From Clostridiaceae bacterium (GTDB lineage: Bacteria > Bacillota > Clostridia > SK-Y3), in assembly GCA_012735465.1 (NCBI GenBank), contig JAAYHJ010000025.1, forward strand, positions 1 through 62,713: a stretch of DNA of 62,713 nucleotides. Direction: 5' to 3'. Shown here in pieces: positions 44,222-53,359 of the stretch. The notes under the pieces are model-generated. The model was not told where the DNA came from. It saw nothing but the letters and a program-made list of their open reading frames with translations, and did not search any database. The translations under genes were made by a program, and so were the position numbers. Each line of letters starts with the position of its first letter. Position 1 is the stretch's first letter.

Positions 44222-45028
44222 TTAAACCGTTAAATGCCTGCGGGAGTTTTTGGAGTAGCCGGACATGAGTCTTCGAATATATCTTCTGACATTGTCATTC
44301 ATATCCCGGCGAACAGGATGAAGTAAATAACAAGGAGCATTGGATTTTATATACCTTGATACTTCAAATAATGTAAAGTAATGGCGGGACCGAATAAAAC
44401 CAGCTACATCCTCAGGATAGGATTTTATTTTAACACCCAATGTATGGGCCAAGGTCACATACAATATTTCTTCAAGGGCAAAGGTACCGTTTTCAATAAT
44501 ATTTTTTTGTATTTTATCTATGTCATCAGAGGAAAGGATTTTCTTTACCAGATCTTTGCTAAATACCTGGCCTACATTAAAACATCCTAAAAACTGTTCC
44601 GTCTTAAGAAGAGGTTGCCATTTTGACCATCTTCTTTTCATTTCTCGCCCAGGGTACCATTTATCTCCATATACCCTGGCTCTTACGGCCATGTAGTCTG
44701 CATCTTTCATCTGCGAAATGATAAAGGATTCAAAACCTTTTCTGGCAAATAAAGCATCCGAATCCAGGTTGATTAAATAATCGTACTGGTATCCTGTATC
44801 GTCCAACCATTTCATTATATCCAGCATGAACTGAGCAAGGTTACCCCATTGCATCTTTTTGCTGTACGGGCAAACGGGATACCCAAGATTCCTGCACAAC
44901 TGCGGATTGCTACCCCCATTGTATAGCACAATAGAGCTGTTGGGACAAAAATATCTGATATTTGCAAGCATATCTTTTAAAATTCTTCTTTTTTCATGGG
45001 CCAATACGGCAAAGCATATCCTTTCCAT
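44222..45028 (-). CDS. Probable GT-A-fold glycosyltransferase
   Basis: 268-aa protein with an N-terminal CFAVLAHEKRRIL strand-helix and a DxD motif, LDSDALF (about residues 94-101), which binds the metal and nucleotide sugar in GT-A enzymes. YLINLDSDALF and the later EEILYVTLAH recall family-14-like (core-2 branching-type) enzymes, but the match is loose. No signal peptide or membrane helix. The start is the ATG at 45026-45028 with GGAGG six bases upstream; a nine-codon extension has no site. First gene of the minus-strand cluster. Confidence 0.72.
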   Translation of the reverse strand: MERICFAVLAHEKRRILKDMLANIRYFCPNSSIVLYNGGSNPQLCRNLGYPVCPYSKKMQWGNLAQFMLDIMKWLDDTGYQYDYLINLDSDALFARKGFESFIISQMKDADYMAVRARVYGDKWYPGREMKRRWSKWQPLLKTEQFLGCFNVGQVFSKDLVKKILSSDDIDKIQKNIIENGTFALEEILYVTLAHTLGVKIKSYPEDVAGFIRSRHYFTLFEVSRYIKSNAPCYLLHPVRRDMNDNVRRYIRRLMSGYSKNSRRHLTV

Positions 45029-45202
45029 CCCATACCTCCGCACACTTTTTTCCACTAATTAATATATGATTATCAATTATATTGGTTCATCACCCTTGTA
45101 ACACTTTCTTTTATCTTTCATATTATGCAGTATAAATCATTATAAGAATCCTTGCGGGACTTGCAAAATAAAATTACACATCCAAAATGTGAGGGGTAAA
45201 AA

Positions 45203-45790
45203 ATGAAACATTTACAATCCATTTTTGTGAAAAAAAATCCAGGTAGAGAGGTTGCGGTTTACAATCCCACCAATTATCCCCTTATAGGTAGGGGAAAGCA
45301 AGGAGCGGTATTTAAGCTCTCAAAAACGCATTGCGTAAAAATATTTGCAACCAGAAGGGATTTTGAAAGAGAATCCGCCGCTTATTTGAATGCAAAAGGG
45401 TCACCTATTATTCCAAAATTATATAAAATCGGGCCGAATTATATAATCATGGAATATATTGACGGCATATCTTTACAAGAATACCTTAGAAAGAAAAGAA
45501 TGTTACCCGAAATGCTAACAAAGCAAATCCTATTTATGTTTCATGAAATGAAACGATTAAAATTTAAACGCATGAACATTAGATTAAAACATATTATTCT
45601 AACAAAGAAATATGTTCCCAAAGTAGTGGATCATGTAAATACCTTTCTTCTAAAAGATAAAAAACCCATATTCTTGTTTGACGAATTAGACAGATTAGGA
45701 TTATTACGAACTTTTTTAAAACAAGTAAAAAAATTGGATAGGGATACCTATCGGGAATGGAAGAAATCCATGTCTGAGTATTTTGAATAA
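45203..45790 (+). CDS. Small protein-kinase-fold protein with degenerate catalytic loop
   Basis: 195-aa cytosolic protein with the N-lobe of a protein kinase: glycine-rich loop IGRGKQGAVF (28-37), Lys46 in CVKIF, a Glu in the next helix (55 or 57) and the hinge MEYIDG (83-88). Where kinases have HxD and Asn, it reads NIRLKHIIL (125-133), so the catalytic Asp is missing; VVDH (141-144) may keep the metal-binding Asp143. The C-lobe is short. It is probably a pseudokinase or an atypical ATP-binding regulator, of the kind seen in YrzF-like Bacillus proteins. It sits 17 bases before the epimerase in the polysaccharide locus. ATG after GAGGGG. Confidence 0.7.
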   Translation: MKHLQSIFVKKNPGREVAVYNPTNYPLIGRGKQGAVFKLSKTHCVKIFATRRDFERESAAYLNAKGSPIIPKLYKIGPNYIIMEYIDGISLQEYLRKKRMLPEMLTKQILFMFHEMKRLKFKRMNIRLKHIILTKKYVPKVVDHVNTFLLKDKKPIFLFDELDRLGLLRTFLKQVKKLDRDTYREWKKSMSEYFE

Positions 45791-45807
45791 AACATGGAGG
45801 CATAATT

Positions 45808-46764
45808 ATGGAGACTGTACTGGTTACCGGCGGTGCCGGGTTTATAGGCTCCCATCTATGCGAAAGGCTTGTAAAAGTCGGGTACAATGTGGTAAACCTG
45901 GATAATTTTAATGATTTTTATGACCCGACAATCAAGTATTCTAATATACAAAGCGTAATCAACGACAGCCATTATAAACTGGTTAAGGGTGATATCAGAG
46001 ATACAAACACGCTTAGAAAGATATTTGATAACTATAAAATCGGCAAAATTGTTCATCTGGCTGCATTGGCAGGTGTTAGAGGATCAATTGAAAAGCCTTG
46101 CCAATATGCGGATGTGGATATTATCGGAACAGTAAACCTGCTTAACTTTGCTGCAAAACATAGGGTTGACAAGTTTATTTTTGCTTCATCTTCTTCCGTT
46201 TACGGCAATAGCCCTAACATACCTTTCAAGGAAGATGACCCTCTCCTCCTGCAGGTATCCCCTTATGCTGCATCCAAGCGTTCCGCCGAATTGTTTTGCG
46301 GAACCTACAGCAGTCTATATAATATACCCATGGTTATATTAAGGTTTTTTACCGTTTATGGGCCAAGGCAAAGACCTGAAATGGCCATAAGCCTATATAC
46401 CCGTCTTATTGATGAAGGCATGGAAGTGCCGGTGTACGGTGACGGTACCAGTAAGAGAGATTATACCTATATTGATGATATACTGGATGGAATTATGGCT
46501 GCCCTGAATATAAAATGCAAATATGAAATTTTCAACCTCGGCAACGGGCACCCCGTCCAATTGAATGAGATGCTGGGAATAATAGAGCAAAAGCTTGGGA
46601 AAAAAGCTATGCGAAAATACCTTCCCATGCAGTTGGGAGATGTGGACATTACCTGTGCGGACATAAGCAAGTCCAGGGATATGCTTTCATACTACCCAAA
46701 AGTCAGTCTGGAAGAGGGAATAGAAAGGTATGTTAAATGGTATAAAAACAATAAGCAAGGTTAA
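45808..46764 (+). CDS. Nucleotide-sugar 4-epimerase (UDP-glucuronate epimerase-like)
   Basis: 318-aa extended short-chain dehydrogenase. NAD-binding TGGAGFIGSHL (about 7-17), catalytic Ser/Tyr/Lys in SSSVYG and YAASK, and RFFTVYGPRQRP. The segment LDNFNDFYD after the second strand is characteristic of UDP-glucuronate 4-epimerases more than of GalE, and ugd nearby supplies the substrate, so UDP-galacturonate is the best guess; GalE-type activity cannot be excluded. ATG after TGGAGG. Last gene of a two-gene plus-strand operon, followed by a terminator. Confidence 0.85.
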   Translation: METVLVTGGAGFIGSHLCERLVKVGYNVVNLDNFNDFYDPTIKYSNIQSVINDSHYKLVKGDIRDTNTLRKIFDNYKIGKIVHLAALAGVRGSIEKPCQYADVDIIGTVNLLNFAAKHRVDKFIFASSSSVYGNSPNIPFKEDDPLLLQVSPYAASKRSAELFCGTYSSLYNIPMVILRFFTVYGPRQRPEMAISLYTRLIDEGMEVPVYGDGTSKRDYTYIDDILDGIMAALNIKCKYEIFNLGNGHPVQLNEMLGIIEQKLGKKAMRKYLPMQLGDVDITCADISKSRDMLSYYPKVSLEEGIERYVKWYKNNKQG

Positions 46765-46769
46765 ATAAT

Positions 46770-46805
46770 AACGGGGCGTGCTTCATACAAAAGCTTCACC
46801 CCGTT
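46770..46805. terminator. Terminator between convergent genes
   Basis: AACGGGG (46770-46776) pairs with CCCCGTT (46799-46805) with partial pairing inside; it ends the epimerase operon on the plus strand (TTTGCTATTCC follows) and may also serve the minus-strand SLH gene. Confidence 0.7.
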
Positions 46806-46816
46806 TTGCTATTCCT

Positions 46817-49138
46817 TTATTTTACATATGGCAATGCATTATACAATGCCTTTGCGGCTTCAGCATAGGTCAATACAGCTTTTCCGTCCAGTACCCCTCC
46901 GTCTTTGACCGGTAAAGTGCCTAATGCTCTGCATATAGCCACATATCCTCTCGCGCTATTGCTTATATTGCGCTCATTTCCCGTTTTAAATATTTCATTT
47001 TTCTGTGCAATATCCTGGTATCCCATAAGGTTTACAAGCATTTTCATAAATTCTTCTTTTGTGATTTTTTCATCACCTTTAAACTCATCACCGGTTACAT
47101 ATATGAGCTTATTACGTATTGCATTTTCTATATATGCATAATTTTCATCTTCCAATGGAACGTCTTTAAAGGGAAAGGCATCCCCCGCATATCCGCCGTA
47201 ATACATCATGCCCTTGGCCAGGCTCACCATCTTTACGGCTTCTGCCCTTGTGACAGGTGCATCATATTTTATGTTAGTACCTTTCAATATACCCTGGGCT
47301 ATTAACAATTCTACACTTCTCTTGGCCCAGTGGTCAGGCAAAACCGAATCATCCATAACCATTTCCGGTGCATATTCATTTCCTGACCAATCAATAAACT
47401 TTCCGGTTACCGCATCGAACATCAATCCGCTATACGTAAATCCGCTCATCTGGAATGTATAGCTAAGCTTTATATTTTCCGTAAAATCATGGTCACCGGA
47501 CGTTTGGTCATAAGGCATGAACAACTGGTACACCAGTTTAGGTTCCACCCTTCTAAAGTACTCTTTTACTGCCGTTTCACGGTCAATAATATTGTCGATG
47601 GGCGGGAAGTCCACATCGGTCCAGTAAAAATACATATTGCGAATATCTCCCGTTTCCCTGTCAATACCGATGTTTATACTGTTATCTATAAAGGGCAATC
47701 CGTTTACAACCCTGACAAAGTTATAGTTATGTTCTCTTACCGTTTTTGCAATTTCTTCGGTATATTCAGGAGCCTGTTTGTTTTGATCAGCAAAAAAGCC
47801 ATATTGTTCAGGCAAAAGTTGTTTTAACAGTGTAACGGCCTTTTCCTTGCCCTTCTCCCAACTTATATTTTCAACAACTTCCTTGGGGGTTCCGTCCTCC
47901 TTCATAGGCATAATATAAGCACTGTTTCCCAGGCCCATACTTGTAATATGCCCTGTATTTTCATTTATGGAAATGCTAAAATATGCTTCCCCGTTTTCCT
48001 TCATGGCATGCCAGTTAAAGTCCCATACATTGTTATTGCCTCCATAGTAAGTATAATTACGGCCGTCATTGTTTTCAAAGCTTACCCCTAATATCTGTTC
48101 CGCTGTTTTTTTAGCTTTTTCCGCCTTAGCTTTTATTTCTTCTTCGGTTAGTGCCTTGCTTGAAATTACGGCATCAGGGTTAAGAGGGGTAATCTTCTCC
48201 GAAGTATTTGTTGATGAAATACCCAGTTCTTTCATCACAGAACCATCATAATTTAAACTTTCTCCTGTTAAAGCATCCACCGTGCTGATACTCGTTAACG
48301 GCACATAAGCCAATTTTACGCTTTGTTTTGGCATGCCATAAAGCTGCCCCTTGCTCCATACAATATACTGGAGTGCCATATCGGTGTACTTTTTACATCT
48401 CTCCAACGCTTCTTCCGGTGTAATTGCTTTATCCGGTGACGGCAGTTTTTGCTTGTTAATGTCCATACTGTTTAAATAGTAGCTCATAATTTTCCCGTCA
48501 GTTCCGTCCACTCCAATGTTAATGGAAGAATTTGTGAAAGGTATGCCATTTATTTTTTCTATAAAATTAAAATAATATATTAATTTCTCTCTTACGCCGC
48601 TGGTCTTATAGTAGCTGGCATAAGGAGATTCATCCTGCAGTTCATAGTTTTTTATATCTACACCAAGAGTCTTTTTCAAATACTCTTCAGCCTTCTTCCT
48701 TGCTTCCGCACGTGTAAATTTGGCTACATAATTCCGGCTGTCATCATAAGCATCCCATCGGTTAAATCCTACAATTTTACCGCTATCCCCATCCACGTTT
48801 ACATTAAATCCGCCGCCTGATCCTTTTTTAACGCGGAATTCAATGTTCCAAATACTTCCTCCGGCAGGCCATTTGGGCGATAAATAAATGGAACCTAATT
48901 CATAGTTCTTCGGATCTTCCAACATGGTCTTTGCAATTTCCACAGCCTTATCCTTTTTGATCTTTACACTGCTTTCATCCACCATTTTATCCGGCATATA
49001 TTCTACTGTCCCTGCTACGGCTGTAATTTTTTCATTTTTTTCAGGAACAATTTCATCCGCAAAAGCCACGTTACCTGCCAGCAATGAAAATATCAGCACA
49101 GCCGTTGTCCCCAAAATGAACACTTTTCTCGTTTTCAC
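46817..49138 (-). CDS. SLH surface protein with YcdB/PepSY-like repeats
   Basis: 773-aa exported protein. Signal peptide 1-28. Two large repeats (about 55-300 and 335-585) each contain PepSY-like strands and helices (DKAVEIAKTML; RAEARKKAEEYL; KEKAVTLLKQLLP) and the near-identical NGIPFTNSSINIGVD / NGLPFIDNSINIGID, the pattern of YcdB/YcdC-type proteins. C-terminal SLH region about 595-773 (VLPDHWAKRSVELLIAQGILKG; YAYIENAIRNKLIYVTG; GYVAICRALGTLP). The repeats may inhibit or chaperone peptidases, as PepSY domains do; this is inference. ATG with a G-rich site (GGGGGG). Lies 116 bases after capA without an obvious terminator. Confidence 0.85.
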   Translation of the reverse strand: MKTRKVFILGTTAVLIFSLLAGNVAFADEIVPEKNEKITAVAGTVEYMPDKMVDESSVKIKKDKAVEIAKTMLEDPKNYELGSIYLSPKWPAGGSIWNIEFRVKKGSGGGFNVNVDGDSGKIVGFNRWDAYDDSRNYVAKFTRAEARKKAEEYLKKTLGVDIKNYELQDESPYASYYKTSGVREKLIYYFNFIEKINGIPFTNSSINIGVDGTDGKIMSYYLNSMDINKQKLPSPDKAITPEEALERCKKYTDMALQYIVWSKGQLYGMPKQSVKLAYVPLTSISTVDALTGESLNYDGSVMKELGISSTNTSEKITPLNPDAVISSKALTEEEIKAKAEKAKKTAEQILGVSFENNDGRNYTYYGGNNNVWDFNWHAMKENGEAYFSISINENTGHITSMGLGNSAYIMPMKEDGTPKEVVENISWEKGKEKAVTLLKQLLPEQYGFFADQNKQAPEYTEEIAKTVREHNYNFVRVVNGLPFIDNSINIGIDRETGDIRNMYFYWTDVDFPPIDNIIDRETAVKEYFRRVEPKLVYQLFMPYDQTSGDHDFTENIKLSYTFQMSGFTYSGLMFDAVTGKFIDWSGNEYAPEMVMDDSVLPDHWAKRSVELLIAQGILKGTNIKYDAPVTRAEAVKMVSLAKGMMYYGGYAGDAFPFKDVPLEDENYAYIENAIRNKLIYVTGDEFKGDEKITKEEFMKMLVNLMGYQDIAQKNEIFKTGNERNISNSARGYVAICRALGTLPVKDGGVLDGKAVLTYAEAAKALYNALPYVK

Positions 49139-49254
49139 ATTATTACCCCCCAGCCTTATTAATTTTCAATAGTATGAGTATTGTGTTCCCAGGTTTTTAT
49201 TCCTGTTATTTATTGACGCATAAAAATAAAAAAAGTTCCATAAAGATGAATTTT

Positions 49255-50457
49255 TTACAATTCAAACACTAAAGTACCTTCCTCGGTTATGCGGGCTTTT
49301 GTATCCAATTCATCGCACAGCTTTTGCAAATATCCTAAGATATGCGCCGCATCCTCATCCTTTGCACGTATTGTTTGCTTTTGCCCTATTATTTGCAGCG
49401 GGATTACTTCCAATCGGGACAGTTTATCCCCTTCAAATTCCATATCAACCAGCATGCTCTCATTATTTGGTTTTTTATTTTGATCAAAAACAAAATTACC
49501 CATGCTGTATATAATCGGCTTGCCCTTGTATATTTCAATGCCTTGCAATACATGGGGATGATGTCCTAAAATCATATCCGCTCCGTCGTCTATAATATTA
49601 TGAGCCATTTCCCGCTGTTCCTGAGTAATATAATGGGAATCTTCCACGCCCCAGTGAAGGGATACAGCCAGTATATCCACCTTCCCCCGCAATGCATGAA
49701 TATCTTCTTTAATCATTTCATACTTTAACGGAGCAATACCCGAAACATCTTCTTTAGCTTCAAAAAAGCGAAGCTTATTTGTGCCCGGTATCCCAAATCC
49801 ATACTGGTATAAATCGGAATACCCTAAAAAACCGACCGTCCTGTTTTTAACTTCTACAATGGCCGGCTTTCTGGCATCGCTCAAGTTTACACCCGCACCG
49901 ATGTGCTTTATATAGTTCTTTTCCAGAATTTCAATAGTATCCAACAGGGCAGGTTCATTATAATCCAAAATATGATTGTTCCCGATATTTACCACATCAA
50001 TTCCCGCATACCTGATACCTTCAACTGCCTTTGGCTCCGCTCTCAGCCATACCCCTTTGTGCGTGAGCTTCTCACCTCTGTCCGAAAGGCTGCATTCAAG
50101 GTTTGCAAAAGTAATATCACTGTTTCTTAAAAGGTCCGCCGTTTCTTTGAACGGAACAGTATAATCCCCCTGCGCATAAAAAGCTACGCCCCTGGCCAGC
50201 ATGACATCCCCTATTGCTTTAATGTTAATGGTTGGAATTGGCTCCGGGATGAGCTGTTCTTCTTCCTGCCAGGTTTCCTGCTCTGAATCCGACCCTTTAT
50301 TTTCATCCTCTGGAATTGCCTGTTCCTCAAAAGTTTGCTGATTAGCTTCATCAATATTAGTCCTGTCTTGTACCATGTTGCTTTTGCTGCACGAAGTAAT
50401 ACTCAGGGTGCAAAAAAAACATAATATTAGTGCAAAAATCCTTGTGTTTATATACAT
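49255..50457 (-). CDS. CapA-family (poly-gamma-glutamate type) lipoprotein
   Basis: 400-aa extracytoplasmic lipoprotein. Signal with lipobox SITSC (Cys23), an acidic spacer (about 28-70), then a metallophosphatase-like CapA domain (about 75-395): GDVMLARG, NLECSLSD, NIGNNHILD, SLHWGVE, GHHPHVLQG and YSMGNFVFD carry the metal ligands. CapA proteins work in poly-gamma-glutamate capsule export, but many clostridial members occur, as here, without capB/capC, so the substrate is open. ATG after GAGGGGG. Confidence 0.9.
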   Translation of the reverse strand: MYINTRIFALILCFFCTLSITSCSKSNMVQDRTNIDEANQQTFEEQAIPEDENKGSDSEQETWQEEEQLIPEPIPTINIKAIGDVMLARGVAFYAQGDYTVPFKETADLLRNSDITFANLECSLSDRGEKLTHKGVWLRAEPKAVEGIRYAGIDVVNIGNNHILDYNEPALLDTIEILEKNYIKHIGAGVNLSDARKPAIVEVKNRTVGFLGYSDLYQYGFGIPGTNKLRFFEAKEDVSGIAPLKYEMIKEDIHALRGKVDILAVSLHWGVEDSHYITQEQREMAHNIIDDGADMILGHHPHVLQGIEIYKGKPIIYSMGNFVFDQNKKPNNESMLVDMEFEGDKLSRLEVIPLQIIGQKQTIRAKDEDAAHILGYLQKLCDELDTKARITEEGTLVFEL

Positions 50458-50537
50458 TTTATCCCCCTCATCCGTATTTTTTTAATACATATATTTGATT
50501 CTATAATATGTAATAAAAATATACAATAAAAAAACAA

Positions 50538-50571
50538 AAAGCAGGGGACAAATTGTCCTCCTGCCTGCTTT
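50538..50571 (-). terminator. Terminator of the first SPOCS gene
   Basis: AAAGCAGG (50538-50545) pairs with CCTGCTTT (50564-50571), enclosing a second stem (GGACAA/TTGTCC); T's follow on the minus strand. It lies 5 bases after the stop. Confidence 0.8.
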
Positions 50572-50576
50572 AAGAC

Positions 50577-51422
50577 TTAATCACATGGCCTCCATTCACC
50601 GTTTTTGCTTACCCATTTCCTTCCTTCTTTTAGGTCTTTGCGGTATACAGGAATGCATTTTTTATCCATGCAGCTACAAGCTTTTGGTACATATACTTGC
50701 TGATTTTGTAATACTTTTATCTTGATGAATAGTACCATTTTTTCAACAAATTCCTGGAATATCTGTTCATTCGCGAATTCACAACCTAAGGAGTCCGGAT
50801 TCTGGTGAATATCTTTTTCGAATATCTTTACATCAACCAGTTCACAGAAGATTTTTTCGCTGAAGCATTCAAAATGAACGAAGTCTTGTTCGCATGGATT
50901 ACGTCCCATGACATTTTGTGCACATGGGTCACAGCCATACAGTTTATCGGTATAGGTTTCTATTTCTTTGGTGAAACCTTTTTCACAGAATTCCGGTGGA
51001 TTAATATAGTCTACCTTTGTAACACATTGGAAAGGAATTCTTGCGGTAGTATGACGGATATCACCACTTATAACTCCATTCTTGGCACTATAGCATTTTG
51101 CTGTTGCATATTCTATATTCTTCCTCACAAAGCCGCTTATGAACAATTTACCGCTTTTCGGCCCAAAAGTATCCAGCAGTTTACACTGGGTTATATATAC
51201 GTTCTTTTTAACACGTTTTATCTCCAGTGCAGGTTCTTCTAGGCGAATGGTGGATTCCACATCTACTTGTATAACAGGTTCTGCAATTACAACCGGTATT
51301 TTTGCTACAAAAGGACCATGATTACCAACAGGGATGGTTTTTTCATTGCTGCATTCATGTAACGTAATTGATTCCAATACATCCGCCTGGGGACATCTGT
51401 CAAAACAATCATCTCTTGACAT
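50577..51422 (-). CDS. Cys-rich SPOCS-domain spore protein A
   Basis: 281-aa protein with one SPOCS (DUF3794) domain, about residues 28-240, and 17 cysteines, several in pairs (CDPC, CSC). Signature segments: PFVAKIPVVIAEP, LEIKRVKKNVYITQC, SGKLFISGFVRKNIEYA, DIRHTTARIPFQCVTKVDYINPP. It is a clear paralogue of the next gene upstream. SPOCS proteins build spore coat or exosporium, and Cys-rich members of the CsxC type occur in clostridial exosporium. No signal peptide; expected in the mother cell. ATG after CAGGAGG. A sigma-K-like promoter lies upstream. Confidence 0.85.
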   Translation of the reverse strand: MSRDDCFDRCPQADVLESITLHECSNEKTIPVGNHGPFVAKIPVVIAEPVIQVDVESTIRLEEPALEIKRVKKNVYITQCKLLDTFGPKSGKLFISGFVRKNIEYATAKCYSAKNGVISGDIRHTTARIPFQCVTKVDYINPPEFCEKGFTKEIETYTDKLYGCDPCAQNVMGRNPCEQDFVHFECFSEKIFCELVDVKIFEKDIHQNPDSLGCEFANEQIFQEFVEKMVLFIKIKVLQNQQVYVPKACSCMDKKCIPVYRKDLKEGRKWVSKNGEWRPCD

Positions 51423-51499
51423 ATAATAACCTCCTGTTCTATTATTATTGCTGGGATTGCGCCTTAATCTTCCTTTATAGCCAGCGCTTACTTCTAATA

Positions 51500-51527
51500 T
51501 AGATTATGCACGGTTTACCATAAATGT
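51500..51527 (-). promoter_or_regulatory. Sigma-K-like promoter of SPOCS gene A
   Basis: ACA (51525-51527), 16 bases, CATAATCTA (51500-51508) on the minus strand; the -10 fits the mother-cell consensus CATAnnnTA exactly and is preceded by G. Confidence 0.55.
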
Positions 51528-51570
51528 AATTATGTAAATTTCTTTTGTTAACTATTTTTTTAGCATAATT

Positions 51571-51612
51571 AAAACAGATTTCAGCTACCCACCGGTAGCT
51601 TTAATCTGTTTT
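51571..51612 (-). terminator. Terminator of the second SPOCS gene
   Basis: Outer stem AAAACAGATT (51571-51580) with 51603-51612 and inner stem AGCTACC/GGTAGCT around a CACC loop. It lies 6 bases after the stop and separates the two paralogues. Confidence 0.85.
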
Positions 51613-51617
51613 TACTA

Positions 51618-52508
51618 TTATTTTTTCTTCTTTTTGAAAATATTGCTATATACACGAGGAACCGATACTATTTTCCAGCCATGATTAAGATCCTTGCTGT
51701 TATCCTCAAAGGCTTTATTATCTTCTTTAATGTATTTATAATCTTTGTCCTTGCTGTGGCTACATGTTCCTGGGATATTTACCTGTTGTCTTTGTAAAAC
51801 TTTTATCCTTAAGAATAAAACCGTTTTTTCCGAGATGCTCTTGAATAATTGTTCGTTAGGAAAGGCACACCCTATAGAGTAAGGATCTAAATGTACGTCC
51901 TCCTCAAATATTTGTACGTCTTCCAATTCACAAAACACCTTTTCAGCAAGGTATTCGTAATGCTTAAGCTGACCACCGCAAGGATCACGTCCAATGCTAT
52001 TCTGAACACAAGGATCGCAACCGGTCATATCGTCACGGAGTATTTCTATTTCCGCCATATAATCTTTCTTACATTCAACAGGAGGATTTATATAATCAAC
52101 TTTTGTCACACATTGAAACGGAATACGGGCAGTTGTGTGACGGATATCACCGCTGATTGTTCCATTTTCAGGGCATTCACTGTCAACCGTTGCATATTCA
52201 ATATTTTTTCTTACAAAACCACTTATGAAAAGCTTTCCGCTTTTTCCCGGGTCAGTATTTATTAATTTACATTGGGTCAAATATACATTTTTTTTAATGC
52301 GTTTTATCTCCAAGGCAGGCTGTTCAAGCTTTATAACTGATTCAATATTCACCTGTACCCTGGGTTCTGCAATAACCACGGGTACTTTGGCAACTATTGG
52401 ACCATTAACCCCCTTTGGCATCATTTGTTCACTGCTGCATTCATACAATATCTTTGATGAAACAGTATTTACAAAATCACTTTTATCGGGGCATAAATTT
52501 TCATCCAT
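51618..52508 (-). CDS. Cys-rich SPOCS-domain spore protein B
   Basis: 296-aa paralogue of the preceding protein in the same direction: PIVAKVPVVIAEP, LEIKRIKKNVYLTQC, SGKLFISGFVRKNIEYA and DIRHTTARIPFQCVTKVDYINPP are almost the same. It has 12 cysteines, fewer than protein A, and a C-terminal Lys-rich tail ending KKKK in place of A's Cys-rich end. Likely a second coat or exosporium component made at the same stage. Each copy has its own promoter and terminator, so they can be produced in different amounts. ATG after GAGGAGGA. Confidence 0.85.
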   Translation of the reverse strand: MDENLCPDKSDFVNTVSSKILYECSSEQMMPKGVNGPIVAKVPVVIAEPRVQVNIESVIKLEQPALEIKRIKKNVYLTQCKLINTDPGKSGKLFISGFVRKNIEYATVDSECPENGTISGDIRHTTARIPFQCVTKVDYINPPVECKKDYMAEIEILRDDMTGCDPCVQNSIGRDPCGGQLKHYEYLAEKVFCELEDVQIFEEDVHLDPYSIGCAFPNEQLFKSISEKTVLFLRIKVLQRQQVNIPGTCSHSKDKDYKYIKEDNKAFEDNSKDLNHGWKIVSVPRVYSNIFKKKKK

Positions 52509-52552
52509 CCCAGTCCTCCTCCTCGTCTGAAACAGCTAATACCTCCCGTATT

Positions 52553-52580
52553 CATTATATGTTCAACAATATAAATTGTG
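52553..52580 (-). promoter_or_regulatory. Possible sigma-K-like promoter of SPOCS gene B
   Basis: CACA (52577-52580), 15 bases, CATATAATG (52553-52561) on the minus strand, one base off CATAnnnTA. A sigma-A -10 (TATAAT) overlaps, so the assignment is uncertain. Confidence 0.4.
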
Positions 52581-52581
52581 C

Positions 52582-53307
52582 TTATGTATACTTTTTAAGA
52601 GAGTCGATCTCCTCTCCAGATAATTCTCTGCAATCTCCCGGCTTTAAATCAGGCTCCAATTCCAGGTCACCCATCTTTATTCTTTTTAAGTATTTGACCT
52701 TTTTCCCCACCGCTTCAAACATCCTTTTCACCTGATGAAATTTTCCTTCCATTATGGTAAGCTGTATTTCTGACCGCTCGCCGGACCTAATGATATCCAA
52801 ATGGGCCGGTAAAGTCGTATAACCATCATCAAGCGTAACACCGTCCTTAAAAACCTTTGCATCTTCCTGCGTTACCCTTCCGTCTATTATTGCATAATAG
52901 GTTTTAGGTACATGTTTTTTAGGGGACAGCAAGTTGTGGGCTAGTTGCCCGTCATTGGTCAAAAGAAGCAACCCTTCCGTATCCCTGTCCAGCCTGCCTA
53001 CAGGAAATACATTAAAATGCTTGTACTCTTCCGGGACAAGGTCCACCACTGTGCTATACCTGTTATCCCAGGTAGCTGATACTACCCCTGCCGGTTTATT
53101 CATCAACAGATAAATGTATTTTTTATATTCCAATTTTTCTCCTTCCACCATTATTTCATTTTTCTCCGGGTCCACATGCATACTGCTGTCTTTTACAATT
53201 TCACCGTCTACCATTACCCTGCCGGCCTTTACCAATTTTTTTATTTCCTTGCGCGTACCAAATCCGCTGTTAGCCAGCACTTTATCCAACCTTTGAATAT
53301 CTGCCAT
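52582..53307 (-). CDS. RsuA/RluB-family pseudouridine synthase
   Basis: 241-aa rRNA-modifying enzyme. N-terminal S4 RNA-binding domain (about 5-55: RLDKVLANSGFGTRKEIKKLVKAGRVMVDG), then the catalytic domain with the nucleophile Asp in GRLDRDTEGLLLLTND (about 104-119) and the late KFHQVKRMFEAVG. It turns uridine into pseudouridine in 16S or 23S rRNA; whether it is RsuA (16S U516) or RluB-like cannot be settled from sequence. ATG after GGGAGTG. Not obviously in an operon; a SPOCS gene with its own promoter follows. Confidence 0.93.
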   Translation of the reverse strand: MADIQRLDKVLANSGFGTRKEIKKLVKAGRVMVDGEIVKDSSMHVDPEKNEIMVEGEKLEYKKYIYLLMNKPAGVVSATWDNRYSTVVDLVPEEYKHFNVFPVGRLDRDTEGLLLLTNDGQLAHNLLSPKKHVPKTYYAIIDGRVTQEDAKVFKDGVTLDDGYTTLPAHLDIIRSGERSEIQLTIMEGKFHQVKRMFEAVGKKVKYLKRIKMGDLELEPDLKPGDCRELSGEEIDSLKKYT

Positions 53308-53359
53308 TATTTATACACTCCCAACCTTAATATATATTCCTTTCCTGTGTATCATATCA

